A stretch of DNA of 64,000 nt from NCBI GenBank assembly GCA_025453975.1, contig JALOPI010000001.1:62001-126000 (forward strand). The letters are read 5' to 3'. Under the pieces are notes generated by a model, which saw only the letters and a list, made by a program, of their open reading frames with translations, was not told the origin of the DNA and made no database searches. Numbering within the stretch: the stretch's first letter is position 1; the number at the start of each line of letters is the position of its first letter. This document shows, in pieces, positions 26,656-35,271 of this stretch. Origin of the DNA: Syntrophobacteraceae bacterium (GTDB lineage: Bacteria; Desulfobacterota; Syntrophobacteria; Syntrophobacterales; Syntrophobacteraceae). A program made the position numbers and the translations under genes.

Positions 26656-27645
26656 ATGTCCAAGTGTGTTTGTGTCATCACCGAGTTTCGAGGGGGAAGC
26701 TTTCGGCGGGTGTCTCATGAGGTCGCCAGCGAGGGCCGGCGCATAGCCGATGCCCTGGGAGCCGGGCTCTGCGCCATCGCCATCGGGTCCGGAGTGAGCG
26801 CCACTGCGGCGGAGCTGGGGCGCTACGGCGTGAAGAAGGTCTACGTGGCCGACGATCCGGCTCTCGAGAGCTATGTGGCCGAGACCTACGTTCCGGTTGC
26901 GGCGGCAATGGTCAAGCAATGCGATCCCGCGGTGGTGATCCTGCCGGCATCCGTGGACGGCAAGGATCTGGGAGCCCGCCTGGCGGCCCGTTTGGACGCC
27001 GCCCTGGCTCAGGATTGCACCCAGCTCACCTGCGAGGGGGGAAAGCTTCGGGCCAAGCGACCGGTGTTTGCCGGTAAATGCTTCTCCTGGTGTGAATGGG
27101 CCGAAGGGGCCCTCGCGCTGGTCTCGTGCCGTCCCAACGTCATGGACTGCCTGCTGCCCTCCGAGGGGGCAACGGCCGAAGTCGAGAAGGTGGAAGTGAC
27201 CATTCCCGCCGCCCGGTCGCGGGTGCTCGGATTGGATCTGGACACTTCCGGCAAGGTGGAGCTCACCGAGGCCGAGGTCATCATCTCAGGCGGTCGTGGC
27301 ATGAAGGGCCCCGAAAACTACACCATGCTCGAAGAGCTGGCCCAGGTTCTCGGTGCCGCCGTGGGGGCCTCGCGGGCCGCCGTCGACGCCGGATGGCGCC
27401 CGCATTCCGATCAGGTGGGACAGACCGGAAAGGTCGTCAATCCGAATCTTTACATCGCCGCGGGGATTTCCGGAGCCATCCAGCACCTGGCGGGCATGGG
27501 CTCCTCCAAGTTCATCGTGGCCATCAACAAGGATTCCGAGGCTCCGATTTTCACCAAGGCCGATTATGGAATCGTTGACGACCTTTTCAACTTCATTCCG
27601 GCATTCACCGAGGAGGTTCGCAAGCTCAAAGCGACCTGCTCCTGA
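26656..27645 (+). CDS. etfA: Electron transfer flavoprotein, alpha subunit
   Basis: A 329-residue EtfA. The C-terminal FAD domain is complete: [62 protein letters not shown] and [18 protein letters not shown], which is the ETF alpha signature. The N-terminal ~190 residues form the variable domain I. The ATG at 26656 follows AAAAGGAGA. It is 21 bp after etfB in the same operon. No acyl-CoA dehydrogenase or ETF:quinone oxidoreductase gene is next to it. Confidence 0.96.
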   Translation: MSKCVCVITEFRGGSFRRVSHEVASEGRRIADALGAGLCAIAIGSGVSATAAELGRYGVKKVYVADDPALESYVAETYVPVAAAMVKQCDPAVVILPASVDGKDLGARLAARLDAALAQDCTQLTCEGGKLRAKRPVFAGKCFSWCEWAEGALALVSCRPNVMDCLLPSEGATAEVEKVEVTIPAARSRVLGLDLDTSGKVELTEAEVIISGGRGMKGPENYTMLEELAQVLGAAVGASRAAVDAGWRPHSDQVGQTGKVVNPNLYIAAGISGAIQHLAGMGSSKFIVAINKDSEAPIFTKADYGIVDDLFNFIPAFTEEVRKLKATCS

Positions 27646-27674
27646 TCTAACGGTGCTGATATTGGATGACAAGG

Positions 27675-27735
27675 TGCCGGATCCCTGGAGATGGCCACCC
27701 CCTAAGCAGGGTGTGGGATCCCCGGGGGTCCGGCA
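27675..27735 (+). terminator. Possible terminator structure after etfA
   Basis: TGCCGGA (27675-27681) pairs with TCCGGCA (27729-27735), and alternatively GGATCCC (27679-27685) with GGGATCC (27715-27721). It lies 30 bp past etfA. There is no T-tract, and the alternative pairings make it uncertain. Confidence 0.35.
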
Positions 27736-27800
27736 TTGTGCTTCCCGGGGTCTTGAAGGGCCGGGGGAGGCCGGGCGTTTGACCGTGTGGAGAAATTGGG

Positions 27801-28559
27801 GTGGTGGACGTGGTGCATGACGAGCTCGCTCCCGAACGAAGCCATCTGATCGCCCAGGCGGCGCCGGATTTCTACTTCTTCCAGAATCGAGGCTATCCGA
27901 GGCCGGCTGCCCTGGAGTGGGTGGGAAACCGTTATGGGCTGACCCAGCTGGAGCGGCAGCTGCTGCGTCGGGGGGTTTTTGGCCAGGCGACGGCTCTCCG
28001 CCGCAGGGGGCGGCGTTGTGGAGGCGGGGACTGGCTCCATCGCCCTCTGATCGTGGATGGCCACAATGTGCACATCACCGTGGAGAGCGCCATTCTGGGG
28101 AGGACGCTACTCCTGGCGAACGATGGCGCCCTGCGGGACCTGGCGGGTCAGTCGGCGCGGTTTCGGCTCACGGAGGTGAGCCAGGTGGCCCAGGACTGGA
28201 TTTTCGGGCTTCTGGGTGAGCTGCGTCCCAGGGAGACCCTGTTCCTGTTCGACGCTCCCCTGAGTCATAGTGGCCTGCTGGCCGATCAGTACCGCCGGCG
28301 CCTGAAGGCCAGCGGGCTGAAGGGAGGCAGCCGCGCGGTGCCGGTTCCCGAATCCGAGATCCCAGCCCATGGATCCGTGGCCGCCAGCAGCGATCAGGCT
28401 GTCATCGACGCATCGGAGGCGTGGGTCGATCTGGCCAGGGCCTCCATCGAGCGGTCGGCCACCCTGAGACTCCGTGCTGATTTTTCCTGCCTTCTGAGCT
28501 CCAGGGATCCCGAAAGTGCTCTTCTGGACCTCCCGTTTAGCGATGCAAGGCCGTGGTGA
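27801..28559 (+). CDS. DUF434/DUF5616 protein
   Basis: A 252-residue cytoplasmic protein of a conserved uncharacterised family (DUF434 N-terminal part, DUF5616 C-terminal part). It is recognised by its N-terminal FQNRGYPRPAALEWVGNRYG, the central VDGHNVHITVESAILGR and LLLANDGALRDLAG, and LFLFDAPLSHSGLLADQYRRR. The repeated Asp/His-containing motifs look like an enzyme active site, perhaps a PIN/NYN-like nuclease (inference only). The start is the GTG at 27801, eight bases after GGAG, with GTG 27804 possible. It stands alone between etfA and the sigma-54-type promoter. Confidence 0.85.
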   Translation: MVDVVHDELAPERSHLIAQAAPDFYFFQNRGYPRPAALEWVGNRYGLTQLERQLLRRGVFGQATALRRRGRRCGGGDWLHRPLIVDGHNVHITVESAILGRTLLLANDGALRDLAGQSARFRLTEVSQVAQDWIFGLLGELRPRETLFLFDAPLSHSGLLADQYRRRLKASGLKGGSRAVPVPESEIPAHGSVAASSDQAVIDASEAWVDLARASIERSATLRLRADFSCLLSSRDPESALLDLPFSDARPW

Positions 28560-28580
28560 GATTTTACATTCTGTAAAATC
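28560..28580. promoter_or_regulatory. Perfect AT-rich palindrome, possible operator
   Basis: Nine-base arms GATTTTACA and TGTAAAATC are perfectly complementary around TTC. It begins directly after the DUF434 stop codon and lies 105 bases upstream of the sigma-54-type promoter. Its AT content contrasts with the surroundings. It could be an upstream activator or repressor site, or a short terminator stem. Confidence 0.4.
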
Positions 28581-28684
28581 CGTCGACAGGATACGAGCTT
28601 GTCAGTGGCGGCCCGCCTGGTGCTTTGGCAAAAAATAAGACAATAAGTCAACTACTTAAGGCATCATGAGTCTCCTCGCCTACC

Positions 28685-28700
28685 TGGCATGGGGCTTGCC
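28685..28700 (+). promoter_or_regulatory. Sigma-54-type promoter of the TauE/SafE operon
   Basis: TGGCATGGGGCTTGCC matches the sigma-54 consensus TGGCAC-N5-TTGCW, with the GG (-24) and GC (-12) dinucleotides correctly spaced. It lies about 80 bp before the TauE/SafE start. No sigma-54 activator gene (AAA+ enhancer-binding protein) is visible in this window. Confidence 0.7.
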
Positions 28701-28780
28701 ATGAAACGGGTGGGCACTGGATTAAGTTTCATGGTTCATGGTCTTCATCAGGCATGGTTCAATCAAAGGAGGTCTTATCG

Positions 28781-30031
28781 ATGAGTGGTCCGAGGAAGGT
28801 TTACGAATTCTTAAAGGCATCAGCCATAGCGCATGCGAGATGGGACTATGAAGTCTCCATGTCCATCGTGAAGAATCGAAAGAAGGTTCTCATCCTGCTC
28901 GCGCTTTGCCTGCCCATTTTCGCCGTCTCGTTCCTGGAGGCGGCTTCGATGCTGGGAGGTAAGACGGCTTTTGCGCCGGCGTTTTACACGACGACGATCT
29001 TCGTGGTGTCCATCGCCGTGGGTCTGGCGGCGGGACTCATTACGGGGTGCATCGGTGCCGGTGGAGGCTTCATCATCACGCCGGCCCTCATGGCCGCGGG
29101 GGTCAAGGGCATCCTGGCCGTGGGTACCGACCTGTTCCACATCTTCGCCAAGGCCATCATGGGGACCACGGTCCACAAGAAGCTGGGGAACGTTTCGGTG
29201 AGCCTGGCCGTGGCCTTCCTGGTGGGATCGGGCGCCGGAACCTTCATCGGGGGCGCCATCAACAAGGGGCTTTACATGAAGGATCCGCTCCTCAGCGAGG
29301 CGTTCATCAGCGGGGTGTACGCCATTCTGCTGGGCTTCCTGGGATTTTATGCCCTCATCGACTTCCTGAAGTCGAGCAAGGGCGGCGGGGGCGGAGACGC
29401 CCACGGCGGACCGGCAGGCGGCACGCCCGCCCTGGCCACCAAGCTCCAGAACCTGAACCTCCCCCCCATGATCACCTTCGACGAGGATTTCGTTCCCGGC
29501 GGCAAGAAGCTCTCCGGTGTCATCATCGCCATGGGCGGCGTCGTGGTGGGCATCATGGCCGCCATCATGGGCGTGGGCGGCGGTTTCATCACCTTCCCCA
29601 TGTTCGTTTACATTTTCGGCGTCTCCTCCATGACCACGGTGGGCACCGACATTCTGCAGATCATTTTCACGGCGGGTCTCGCGGCCATCGGGCAATACGC
29701 CATTCACGGGTACGTGTTCTACACGCTGGCCATGGGGATGCTCATCGGCTCGCTTCTCGGCATCCAGGTCGGCGCTCTCACCACCAAGGTGGTGAAAGGG
29801 ATTCACATCCGCGGCTTCTATGCCGTGTCGATCCTTGCCGGGTTCGTCAATCGCGCCGCCACGCTGCCCAAGAAGCTCGTGGAGCTCGAGGTGATCGACA
29901 TGTCCAAGGGCATGGTGAACAGCATCGAGTTCGTCGGGAACATTCTCTTCTGGATCGTGGTTGCGGTCTTCGGACTCTGGATCTTCGCTAAATTCTTCGG
30001 CAATGTCGGCTCGCTGCGAGAGGAGGGATGA
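28781..30031 (+). CDS. TauE/SafE-family anion exporter
   Basis: A 416-residue polytopic membrane protein of the TauE/SafE (formerly DUF81) family, which moves sulfite, sulfonates or other sulfur anions. Two homologous halves are visible: VGLAAGLITGCIGAGGGFIITPAL in the first and VVVGIMAAIMGVGGGFITFPMF in the second, each followed by VGTD; about eight helices can be counted. A Gly/His-rich cytoplasmic linker (SSKGGGGGDAHGG) separates the halves. The ATG at 28781 follows AAAGGAGG by eight bases. It heads an operon with a two-TM protein and a Usp protein under a sigma-54-type promoter. In sulfate reducers such proteins are candidate sulfate or sulfite carriers; the substrate here is inferred. 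Confidence 0.9.
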   Translation: MSGPRKVYEFLKASAIAHARWDYEVSMSIVKNRKKVLILLALCLPIFAVSFLEAASMLGGKTAFAPAFYTTTIFVVSIAVGLAAGLITGCIGAGGGFIITPALMAAGVKGILAVGTDLFHIFAKAIMGTTVHKKLGNVSVSLAVAFLVGSGAGTFIGGAINKGLYMKDPLLSEAFISGVYAILLGFLGFYALIDFLKSSKGGGGGDAHGGPAGGTPALATKLQNLNLPPMITFDEDFVPGGKKLSGVIIAMGGVVVGIMAAIMGVGGGFITFPMFVYIFGVSSMTTVGTDILQIIFTAGLAAIGQYAIHGYVFYTLAMGMLIGSLLGIQVGALTTKVVKGIHIRGFYAVSILAGFVNRAATLPKKLVELEVIDMSKGMVNSIEFVGNILFWIVVAVFGLWIFAKFFGNVGSLREEG

Positions 30032-30033
30032 AC

Positions 30034-30747
30034 ATGCTTGTGAGACACTCTAAGCCATTCAAGGTCGGCCTGATCCTGGCCATTTCCTTCATAGGTGTCC
30101 TGCTGGTGATTTTTTCACCGATCTTTGGGGACGGCAGAAACGGCCTGGTCTACTCCGACGACCTGTTCAACAAGCTGTCCAAGGGCTCCTCCTACTTCAT
30201 TCCGGCCATTGTCAAGAGCAACGAGGCCTTCATGGGCAGGCCCTTCGAGTTCGCCGTCAAGATGGAGAGCCCCGCCGACGCCGAGAAGGCCGTCAAGGTC
30301 TTGATCGTGGGCGGTGCCCAGGTGGGAGTCGCCGATGGCACCCTGAAGGTGAGCGGCGATCTCGGCAAAGTCCTCTCCAGCCTCCTGACGGACTCCGACG
30401 CCATGTTCAAGAACAATGACAAGGAGGTGTCGGCTCGCTACGGCATGGATGCCAAGGAGGCCATGCGCCTCTGGCATGTGGTCTTCAACAGCGCCATCAA
30501 GGAGCTTCAGAAGGCCAAGAAGATCGAGGAAGCCAACATGGTGAACATGGTTCTCAGGAAAGCCGTTGAGCCCGCCTACAACTTCTTCGGCATTGAAGCC
30601 CAGAACATCGGCGACAAGGCTCTGACCGTCTTCGGGCTGCTCGCCTTCTACGTGGCCTACACCATGTGGTGGGGATACGCGATTTTCTACATGTTCGAGG
30701 GCGTGGGGCTGAGCATGAAGAAGGCCAAAGTGAAAAAGGAAGTCTAG
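30034..30747 (+). CDS. Two-TM membrane protein linked to the TauE/SafE exporter
   Basis: A 237-residue protein with one membrane helix near the N-terminus (~residues 12-29), a ~165-residue largely helical domain predicted outside the cytoplasm, and a second helix near the C-terminus (TVFGLLAFYVAYTMWWGYAIFYMFEG), ending in a basic KKAKVKKEV tail. I do not recognise a named domain. The ATG at 30034 is seven bases from AGGAGG; an ATG at 30028 overlaps the exporter stop but sits one base from that site. Tight coupling to the exporter suggests an accessory subunit (inference). Confidence 0.8.
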   Translation: MLVRHSKPFKVGLILAISFIGVLLVIFSPIFGDGRNGLVYSDDLFNKLSKGSSYFIPAIVKSNEAFMGRPFEFAVKMESPADAEKAVKVLIVGGAQVGVADGTLKVSGDLGKVLSSLLTDSDAMFKNNDKEVSARYGMDAKEAMRLWHVVFNSAIKELQKAKKIEEANMVNMVLRKAVEPAYNFFGIEAQNIGDKALTVFGLLAFYVAYTMWWGYAIFYMFEGVGLSMKKAKVKKEV

Positions 30748-30756
30748 GAGGATACG

Positions 30757-31200
30757 ATGAAAATATTGGTTCCCGTTGACGGCTCGACACATTCCATGGA
30801 AGCAGTCAGGACGGCGGTGGATTTCGCCAAGATGAAAGCGGCCGAAGTGCTGGTGATCAGCGTGGTCCCCTACATCAGCGGCATGGAGGATCACGAAATC
30901 TCTCCCTCCCGGAGGGAGCGCCACATGGAAGGTTTCACCAAGGTCTCGAAAGACGCCGTGAGACAGGCATGCGATCTCCTTTTCAAGGAGGGCGTCACGG
31001 CCAGCTGCTCCGAAACGGTTTTGGCCTCGGTCTCGGTGCCGGATGCCGTCATCGATTTTGCCGAGAAGGAGAAGGTGGATCTCATCGTGATGGGCAGCCG
31101 CGGCCTGAGCTTGTCCACACGGTTTAGGCTGGGGAGCGTGGCCTCGCAGGTCGTCAAGTATGCTCCCTGTTCCATCTATCTGGTCAAGGCGGCGCCTTGA
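30757..31200 (+). CDS. Universal stress protein, UspA family (exporter operon)
   Basis: A 147-residue Usp domain: MKILVPVDGSTHSMEAVRTAVDFA at the start and IVMGSRGLSLSTRFRLGSVASQVVKYAPCSIYLV at the end, with the G-x2-[LG]-x-G-S nucleotide-binding pattern largely kept. It is nine bp after the two-TM gene and is the third gene of the sigma-54-type operon. Usp domains often associate with transporters and may sense nucleotide charge for them (inference). It is not closely similar to the other Usp protein at 18.5 kb. Confidence 0.92.
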   Translation: MKILVPVDGSTHSMEAVRTAVDFAKMKAAEVLVISVVPYISGMEDHEISPSRRERHMEGFTKVSKDAVRQACDLLFKEGVTASCSETVLASVSVPDAVIDFAEKEKVDLIVMGSRGLSLSTRFRLGSVASQVVKYAPCSIYLVKAAP

Positions 31201-31510
31201 TCGGTTGAGCAGGGTTCCGGATCTGACGGGGACAGGCGGGCGACTCTCTGGATGCCGGTCTGTCCCCCTCCTCCATGGCACGGCTTCAGCCGTCCGTGCC
31301 CACCCCATCCCTCCCCGGAGTCTGATCCTTTCTCCAAGGCAAGCTGGACCAGAATCCCGGGCCGTCATCATTGCTGGGCCTGTTCAGCGCGAGCAGTCGT
31401 GATCACCACACCGGCCGGAGTGCCCCTGGGTGCCGTGAGCGGTGATGCGTGGATTTCATGCGGCGGGTCAGGGAGCGGGGGAGGCGCGGGTTTCGTTGCA
31501 TGGGATTCTG
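31201..31510. other. Spacer with a probable terminator hairpin
   Basis: GGGGACAG (31228-31235) and CTGTCCCC (31260-31267) are exact complements and can form a stem closing the exporter operon, with further GGC/GCC pairing inside. Nothing else is seen in these 310 bp. Confidence 0.5.
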
Positions 31511-31909
31511 ATGGAGTCGTCATTTGCCATCCTATTGACCGATCGAAATCGGCATGTCCGGGAGCTGCTCCGGCGCGAGCTGTCCGCCGAGGGCTACCGG
31601 GTCGAGACGGCGCGAGATGGACGGGACGTGCTCGGATTCCTCTATCACGTGGAGGCCCTCGATCTGCTGGTCCTGGATCCCGAGATCCCCTACATGCTGG
31701 AAGTGGGGCTCCTGCGCAGGCTCGCTCAGCTGAGGCCCGAGCTGCCCGTGATCATTCACGGTTTCTCTCCGGAGGATGTGGGATCCCTCGCCTCCCTGCA
31801 AACGGTGGTCTTCCTGGAAAAGAGCGAGAACATGGACCGACTCAAAGCCATGGTCTTGGAAGTCCTCAGGGGGAGCTATCCGGACCGGGCCCAGGCACGC
31901 CAACCGTAG
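31511..31909 (+). CDS. Receiver-domain protein, partly degenerate
   Basis: A 132-residue stand-alone receiver domain. The phospho-acceptor Asp is in LLVLDPEIP (~residue 57) and the conserved Lys in VVFLEKSEN (~residue 103), but the acidic pocket is reduced to one Asp in ILLTDRNRHV, and the usual Thr/Ser switch position reads IIHGFS. It may therefore signal atypically. The ATG at 31511 has only a weak GGGA upstream; earlier in-frame starts exist. It is the first of two receiver genes before the PEP-synthase-like protein; whether all are cotranscribed is uncertain because of a 276-bp gap. Confidence 0.75.
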   Translation: MESSFAILLTDRNRHVRELLRRELSAEGYRVETARDGRDVLGFLYHVEALDLLVLDPEIPYMLEVGLLRRLAQLRPELPVIIHGFSPEDVGSLASLQTVVFLEKSENMDRLKAMVLEVLRGSYPDRAQARQP

Positions 31910-32185
31910 CACCCCTTCACCACGCTTCCTCCTCCGATGACCTCCCGCCGCCCAGTCCGGTGTTGTCTACTCGCAGCGTCCGTGAGGACTTTGAGCCTCT
32001 CCGCACAATGACCTTTGGGTTTGGGGGATGACTATGCTATTTTACCGTTGGCTCTCTGGGTGTGCGATGGTCGGGCTCGGGGGCGATACCAGCAGGAGCG
32101 CGCGCGGTGGTCCTGGGAGTGTCCGGACCGTGTCCGCGGCTGACCGCATGGAAAGACTGCATTTCGAGGTTGGGAGGGTGAAGGA

Positions 32186-32575
32186 GTGGATGTATTCAGC
32201 GTCCTTCTCGTGGATGATGAGGTGGAATTCCTGGAGACCCTGGTCAAGAGACTTGCCAGACGAAAGCTCGATGTGACCGGTGTGACCAACGCGGAAGACG
32301 CCATTCGGATCCTGAAGGAGAGGCCCGTCGACGTCATCGTCCTGGATGTGAAGATGCCGGGCATGGATGGACTGGAGGCTCTCAGGCAGATCAAGGCTAC
32401 AAGCCCCGATGTGGAGGTGATCATGCTCACCGGCCATGCCAACATGGAGGCCGCCATCCAGGGGATGGAGCTGGGAGCCTTCGATTATCTCATGAAGCCC
32501 ATGGACATCGACGAGCTGCTCTACAAGCTGCAGGATGCGTATAAGAAGAAGACGCTGGGCGATTTCGCCAAGTAG
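32186..32575 (+). CDS. CheY-like single-domain response regulator
   Basis: A 129-residue receiver domain with a full active site: LLVDDEVEF (acidic pair), VIVLDVKMPGMDG (phospho-Asp ~54), VIMLTGHA (Thr switch) and YLMKPMD (Lys). No output domain is attached, so it must act by protein contact. The start is a GTG at 32186, eight bases from GGGAGG. It lies 56 bp before the PEP-synthase-like gene, with the soluble histidine kinase following, which suggests a three-component set. Confidence 0.93.
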   Translation: MDVFSVLLVDDEVEFLETLVKRLARRKLDVTGVTNAEDAIRILKERPVDVIVLDVKMPGMDGLEALRQIKATSPDVEVIMLTGHANMEAAIQGMELGAFDYLMKPMDIDELLYKLQDAYKKKTLGDFAK

Positions 32576-32631
32576 TCTTCCGGGTTCTTCTGGAGCCAGC
32601 TGGGCGCAGCTGGGCCACGGGGGATGAGATC

Positions 32632-35271
32632 ATGCCCAGGCTTGGCGAGGTTTTCCGAAAGATCGTTTTCTGGAGGCGAAGCGAAGGCGGCGAGGCGGTG
32701 GACGCCGAAGCCCTTCGCACCGCATTCAAGGCCCGTTATCACAGCTTCAAGCTCCTCCTGAACGCCAACAACAAAGCTCTCGAGATCATGTCCGAGGTGG
32801 AGACGGCTCTGAGGGGCAGCCGCCCTTTCAGCATGTCTTTCGTCCGCGCCAACTGTACGGCCGTGGGGGTCAACGTCTTCCGGATCATCAAGCATCTGGA
32901 TGAGCTGGCGCCCGGCAGGTACAAGGAGCTGTTCGAGCGTTTTCGGGACATCCAGGATCACATCAATGGAGTCCTGTCCAAGCGCTCGCCTCCCCGTGGG
33001 GACCGGCTGGTCCTTCCTTTCGCCGAGATCGACAAGGACAAGGCCGATCTGGTGGGGAGCAAGATGGCCAATGTGGGGGAGGTCAAGAACCGGCTCAGCC
33101 TGAAGGTCCCCAGTGGATTCGTGGTCACCTCGGTTGGCTACCAGCGCTTCTTCGAGGCCAACGACCTTCAGAACGAGATCGATCGCAGGCTCCAGGCGTC
33201 CGAAGCGGACGAGCTGGATCAGTATTATGCCCTGAGCGCGGACATTCAGCAGTTGATCATGCGCTCCAGGGTCCCTGACGACCTGGCTGAAGAGATCGTG
33301 GCGGCCTACCGCGATCTGGAGAAGGAGACCGGCGAGGCGGATGTCCGGGTGTCCATGCGGAGCAGCGCTCTGGGGGAGGATGCGGCCGATACCTCCTTTG
33401 CCGGGCAGTACCGGTCCGAGCTGAATGTCAGCCCCGATTATCTCATCGACGCCTACAAGGACATCGTCGCCAGCAAGTACAGCCTGCAGGCGGTGGCGTA
33501 CCGCCACAACCGGGGCATCCTGGATGAGGACGTCTCCATGTGCGTGGGCTGCATGGTCATGGTCAACGCCCTGGCCGGGGGGGTGACTTATTCCAGGAAC
33601 CCGCTCAACATCCGCGACGATTCCATCATCATCAATTCCGTCTGGGGTCTTCCCAAATCGGTGGTGGACGGAAGTGTGGCCCCCGACGCGTTCATCATTT
33701 CCCGAAGCGAGCCCCTGGCGGTCATCGAAAAAGACATCAAGACCAAGGACTACAAGTTCGTGTGCTACCCCGACGAGGGGGTCTGTCGCCTGGACCTGAT
33801 GGGGGAGGGCCGCGAGCTGGCCTCCATCAGCGATGAGCAGGCCATCGAGCTGGCCCGCATTGCCCTGCAGCTGGAGGAGTACTACGGAACGCCTCAGGAT
33901 GTGGAGTGGGCCATCGACGGGAATGGGGACATCTTCATTCTGCAGTGTCGTCCCTTGAAGCAGACGGAGGTGGCGGACCAGGTGAAGGTGGGGGGGGGGC
34001 GGGATGCGGGGCGCGAGCACGTGCTGCTGGAGGGCGGGGATACGGCCAGCACGGGCGTGGCCGCCGGTCCCGTCTTCGTGCTGCGCAAGAACAGCGATGC
34101 CCTGCAGTTTCCCAAGGGAGCCGTTCTCGTCGCCGCCCAGGCCCTGCCGCGCTGGGCGGCTCTCCTCAGTCGCGCCGCCGCGGTGATCACCGAGCAGGGC
34201 AGCGTCGCGGGTCACCTGGCCAACGTCGCCAGGGAGTTCGGGGTGCCGGCTCTCTTTGGAGTGGCCGGAGCCACCACCGCCCTCGTGAACGGGGATGAGA
34301 TCACGGTGGATGCTGACGGTCTGCGGATTTATCGGGGGCGCATGGAATCCCTGCTCGTCGCCGACGCCCCCCGGAAGAACCTCATGGAGGGGAGCCCCGT
34401 CCACGAGGTGCTGAGAGAGGTGATCCAGCATATCGTCCCCCTTTACCTTCTGGACCCGGACTCCACCGAATTTCGGCCCAGGAACTGCCGCACCATGCAC
34501 GACATCACGCGATTCTGCCACGAGAAGTCGGTTCATGAGATGTTCAGCTTCGGCAAGGAGCACCACTTTTCGGAGAGGGCCAGCAAGCAGCTGGTGTGTG
34601 AGGTGCCCATGCTGTGGTGGTTCATCAATCTGGATGACGGCTTCAAGGAGGATGTGCCCGGCAAGTTCGTGCGCCTGGATAACATCGTCTCCATTCCGGT
34701 GCTGGCGTTGTGGGAGGGCATCAACGCCGTTCCGTGGGAAGGCCCCCCCCCCGTGGATGCCCGGGGATTCATGTCCGTCCTGCTGGAGGCCAGCGCCAAT
34801 CCGGCCCTGGATCCTTCCATGCCGTCGCATTACGCCAACCGGAACTACTTCATGATCTCCAAGAACTTCTGCAGCCTCAGCTCGCGGTTCGGCTTTCATT
34901 TCTCCACGGTGGAGACCCTGGTGGGGGAACGGCCCAACGAGAACTACATCAGCTTCCAGTTCAAGGGGGGGGCAGCGGATTATCACCGGAGGCTCCGGCG
35001 GGCACAGTTCGTGGCGAGTCTCCTCGAGGAGTACGGGTTTCGGGTGGAAGTCAAGGATGATGGTGTGTTTGCGCGGATGGAGGGGTTCGACGAGGAGTTC
35101 ATGAAGACGCGTCTCAGGGTCCTGGGCTACCTCCTGATGCACACCCGGCAGCTGGACATGATCATGGCCAATGATAGCGCCTATCATCATCACCGATCCA
35201 AGATGATGCAGGACATCGACTCGATCCTCAACCCCAGTCCGGTCGGTTTCGAGCATGCCGCCGCCCATTGA
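32632..35271 (+). CDS. PEP-synthase-like phosphotransferase with unrecognised C-terminal domain
   Basis: An 879-residue protein. Residues ~1-120 form a helical N-terminal region. Residues ~135-442 are a PEP/pyruvate-binding ATP-grasp domain (VGSKMANVGE, VPSGFVVT, VSMRSSALGEDAADTSFAGQY, VEWAIDGNGDIFILQCRPL). Residues ~465-570 are the swivelling phosphohistidine domain; its TSH signature reads GSVAGHLANVAREFGVPALFG, so His528 is kept. The C-terminal ~310 residues are not the PEP-binding TIM barrel of PpsA/PpdK and I cannot assign them; they include MLWWFINLDDGF and a late HHHRSKMM. This build suggests ATP-driven phosphorylation of another acceptor, possibly a protein or small molecule, as in rifampin phosphotransferase. 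The histidine kinase gene overlaps its 3' end by 17 bp. Confidence 0.8.
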   Translation: MPRLGEVFRKIVFWRRSEGGEAVDAEALRTAFKARYHSFKLLLNANNKALEIMSEVETALRGSRPFSMSFVRANCTAVGVNVFRIIKHLDELAPGRYKELFERFRDIQDHINGVLSKRSPPRGDRLVLPFAEIDKDKADLVGSKMANVGEVKNRLSLKVPSGFVVTSVGYQRFFEANDLQNEIDRRLQASEADELDQYYALSADIQQLIMRSRVPDDLAEEIVAAYRDLEKETGEADVRVSMRSSALGEDAADTSFAGQYRSELNVSPDYLIDAYKDIVASKYSLQAVAYRHNRGILDEDVSMCVGCMVMVNALAGGVTYSRNPLNIRDDSIIINSVWGLPKSVVDGSVAPDAFIISRSEPLAVIEKDIKTKDYKFVCYPDEGVCRLDLMGEGRELASISDEQAIELARIALQLEEYYGTPQDVEWAIDGNGDIFILQCRPLKQTEVADQVKVGGGRDAGREHVLLEGGDTASTGVAAGPVFVLRKNSDALQFPKGAVLVAAQALPRWAALLSRAAAVITEQGSVAGHLANVAREFGVPALFGVAGATTALVNGDEITVDADGLRIYRGRMESLLVADAPRKNLMEGSPVHEVLREVIQHIVPLYLLDPDSTEFRPRNCRTMHDITRFCHEKSVHEMFSFGKEHHFSERASKQLVCEVPMLWWFINLDDGFKEDVPGKFVRLDNIVSIPVLALWEGINAVPWEGPPPVDARGFMSVLLEASANPALDPSMPSHYANRNYFMISKNFCSLSSRFGFHFSTVETLVGERPNENYISFQFKGGAADYHRRLRRAQFVASLLEEYGFRVEVKDDGVFARMEGFDEEFMKTRLRVLGYLLMHTRQLDMIMANDSAYHHHRSKMMQDIDSILNPSPVGFEHAAAH

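Noticed and set aside
31252-32031. Plus-strand open frame overlapping the first receiver gene
   Set aside because: Out of frame with the receiver domain, with Pro/Gly/Arg-rich shadow sequence.
32521-35268. Long minus-strand open frame of 915 codons
   Set aside because: It is antisense to the PEP-synthase-like gene, His/Asp/Gly-rich in the manner of GC-rich shadow frames, and has no domain.
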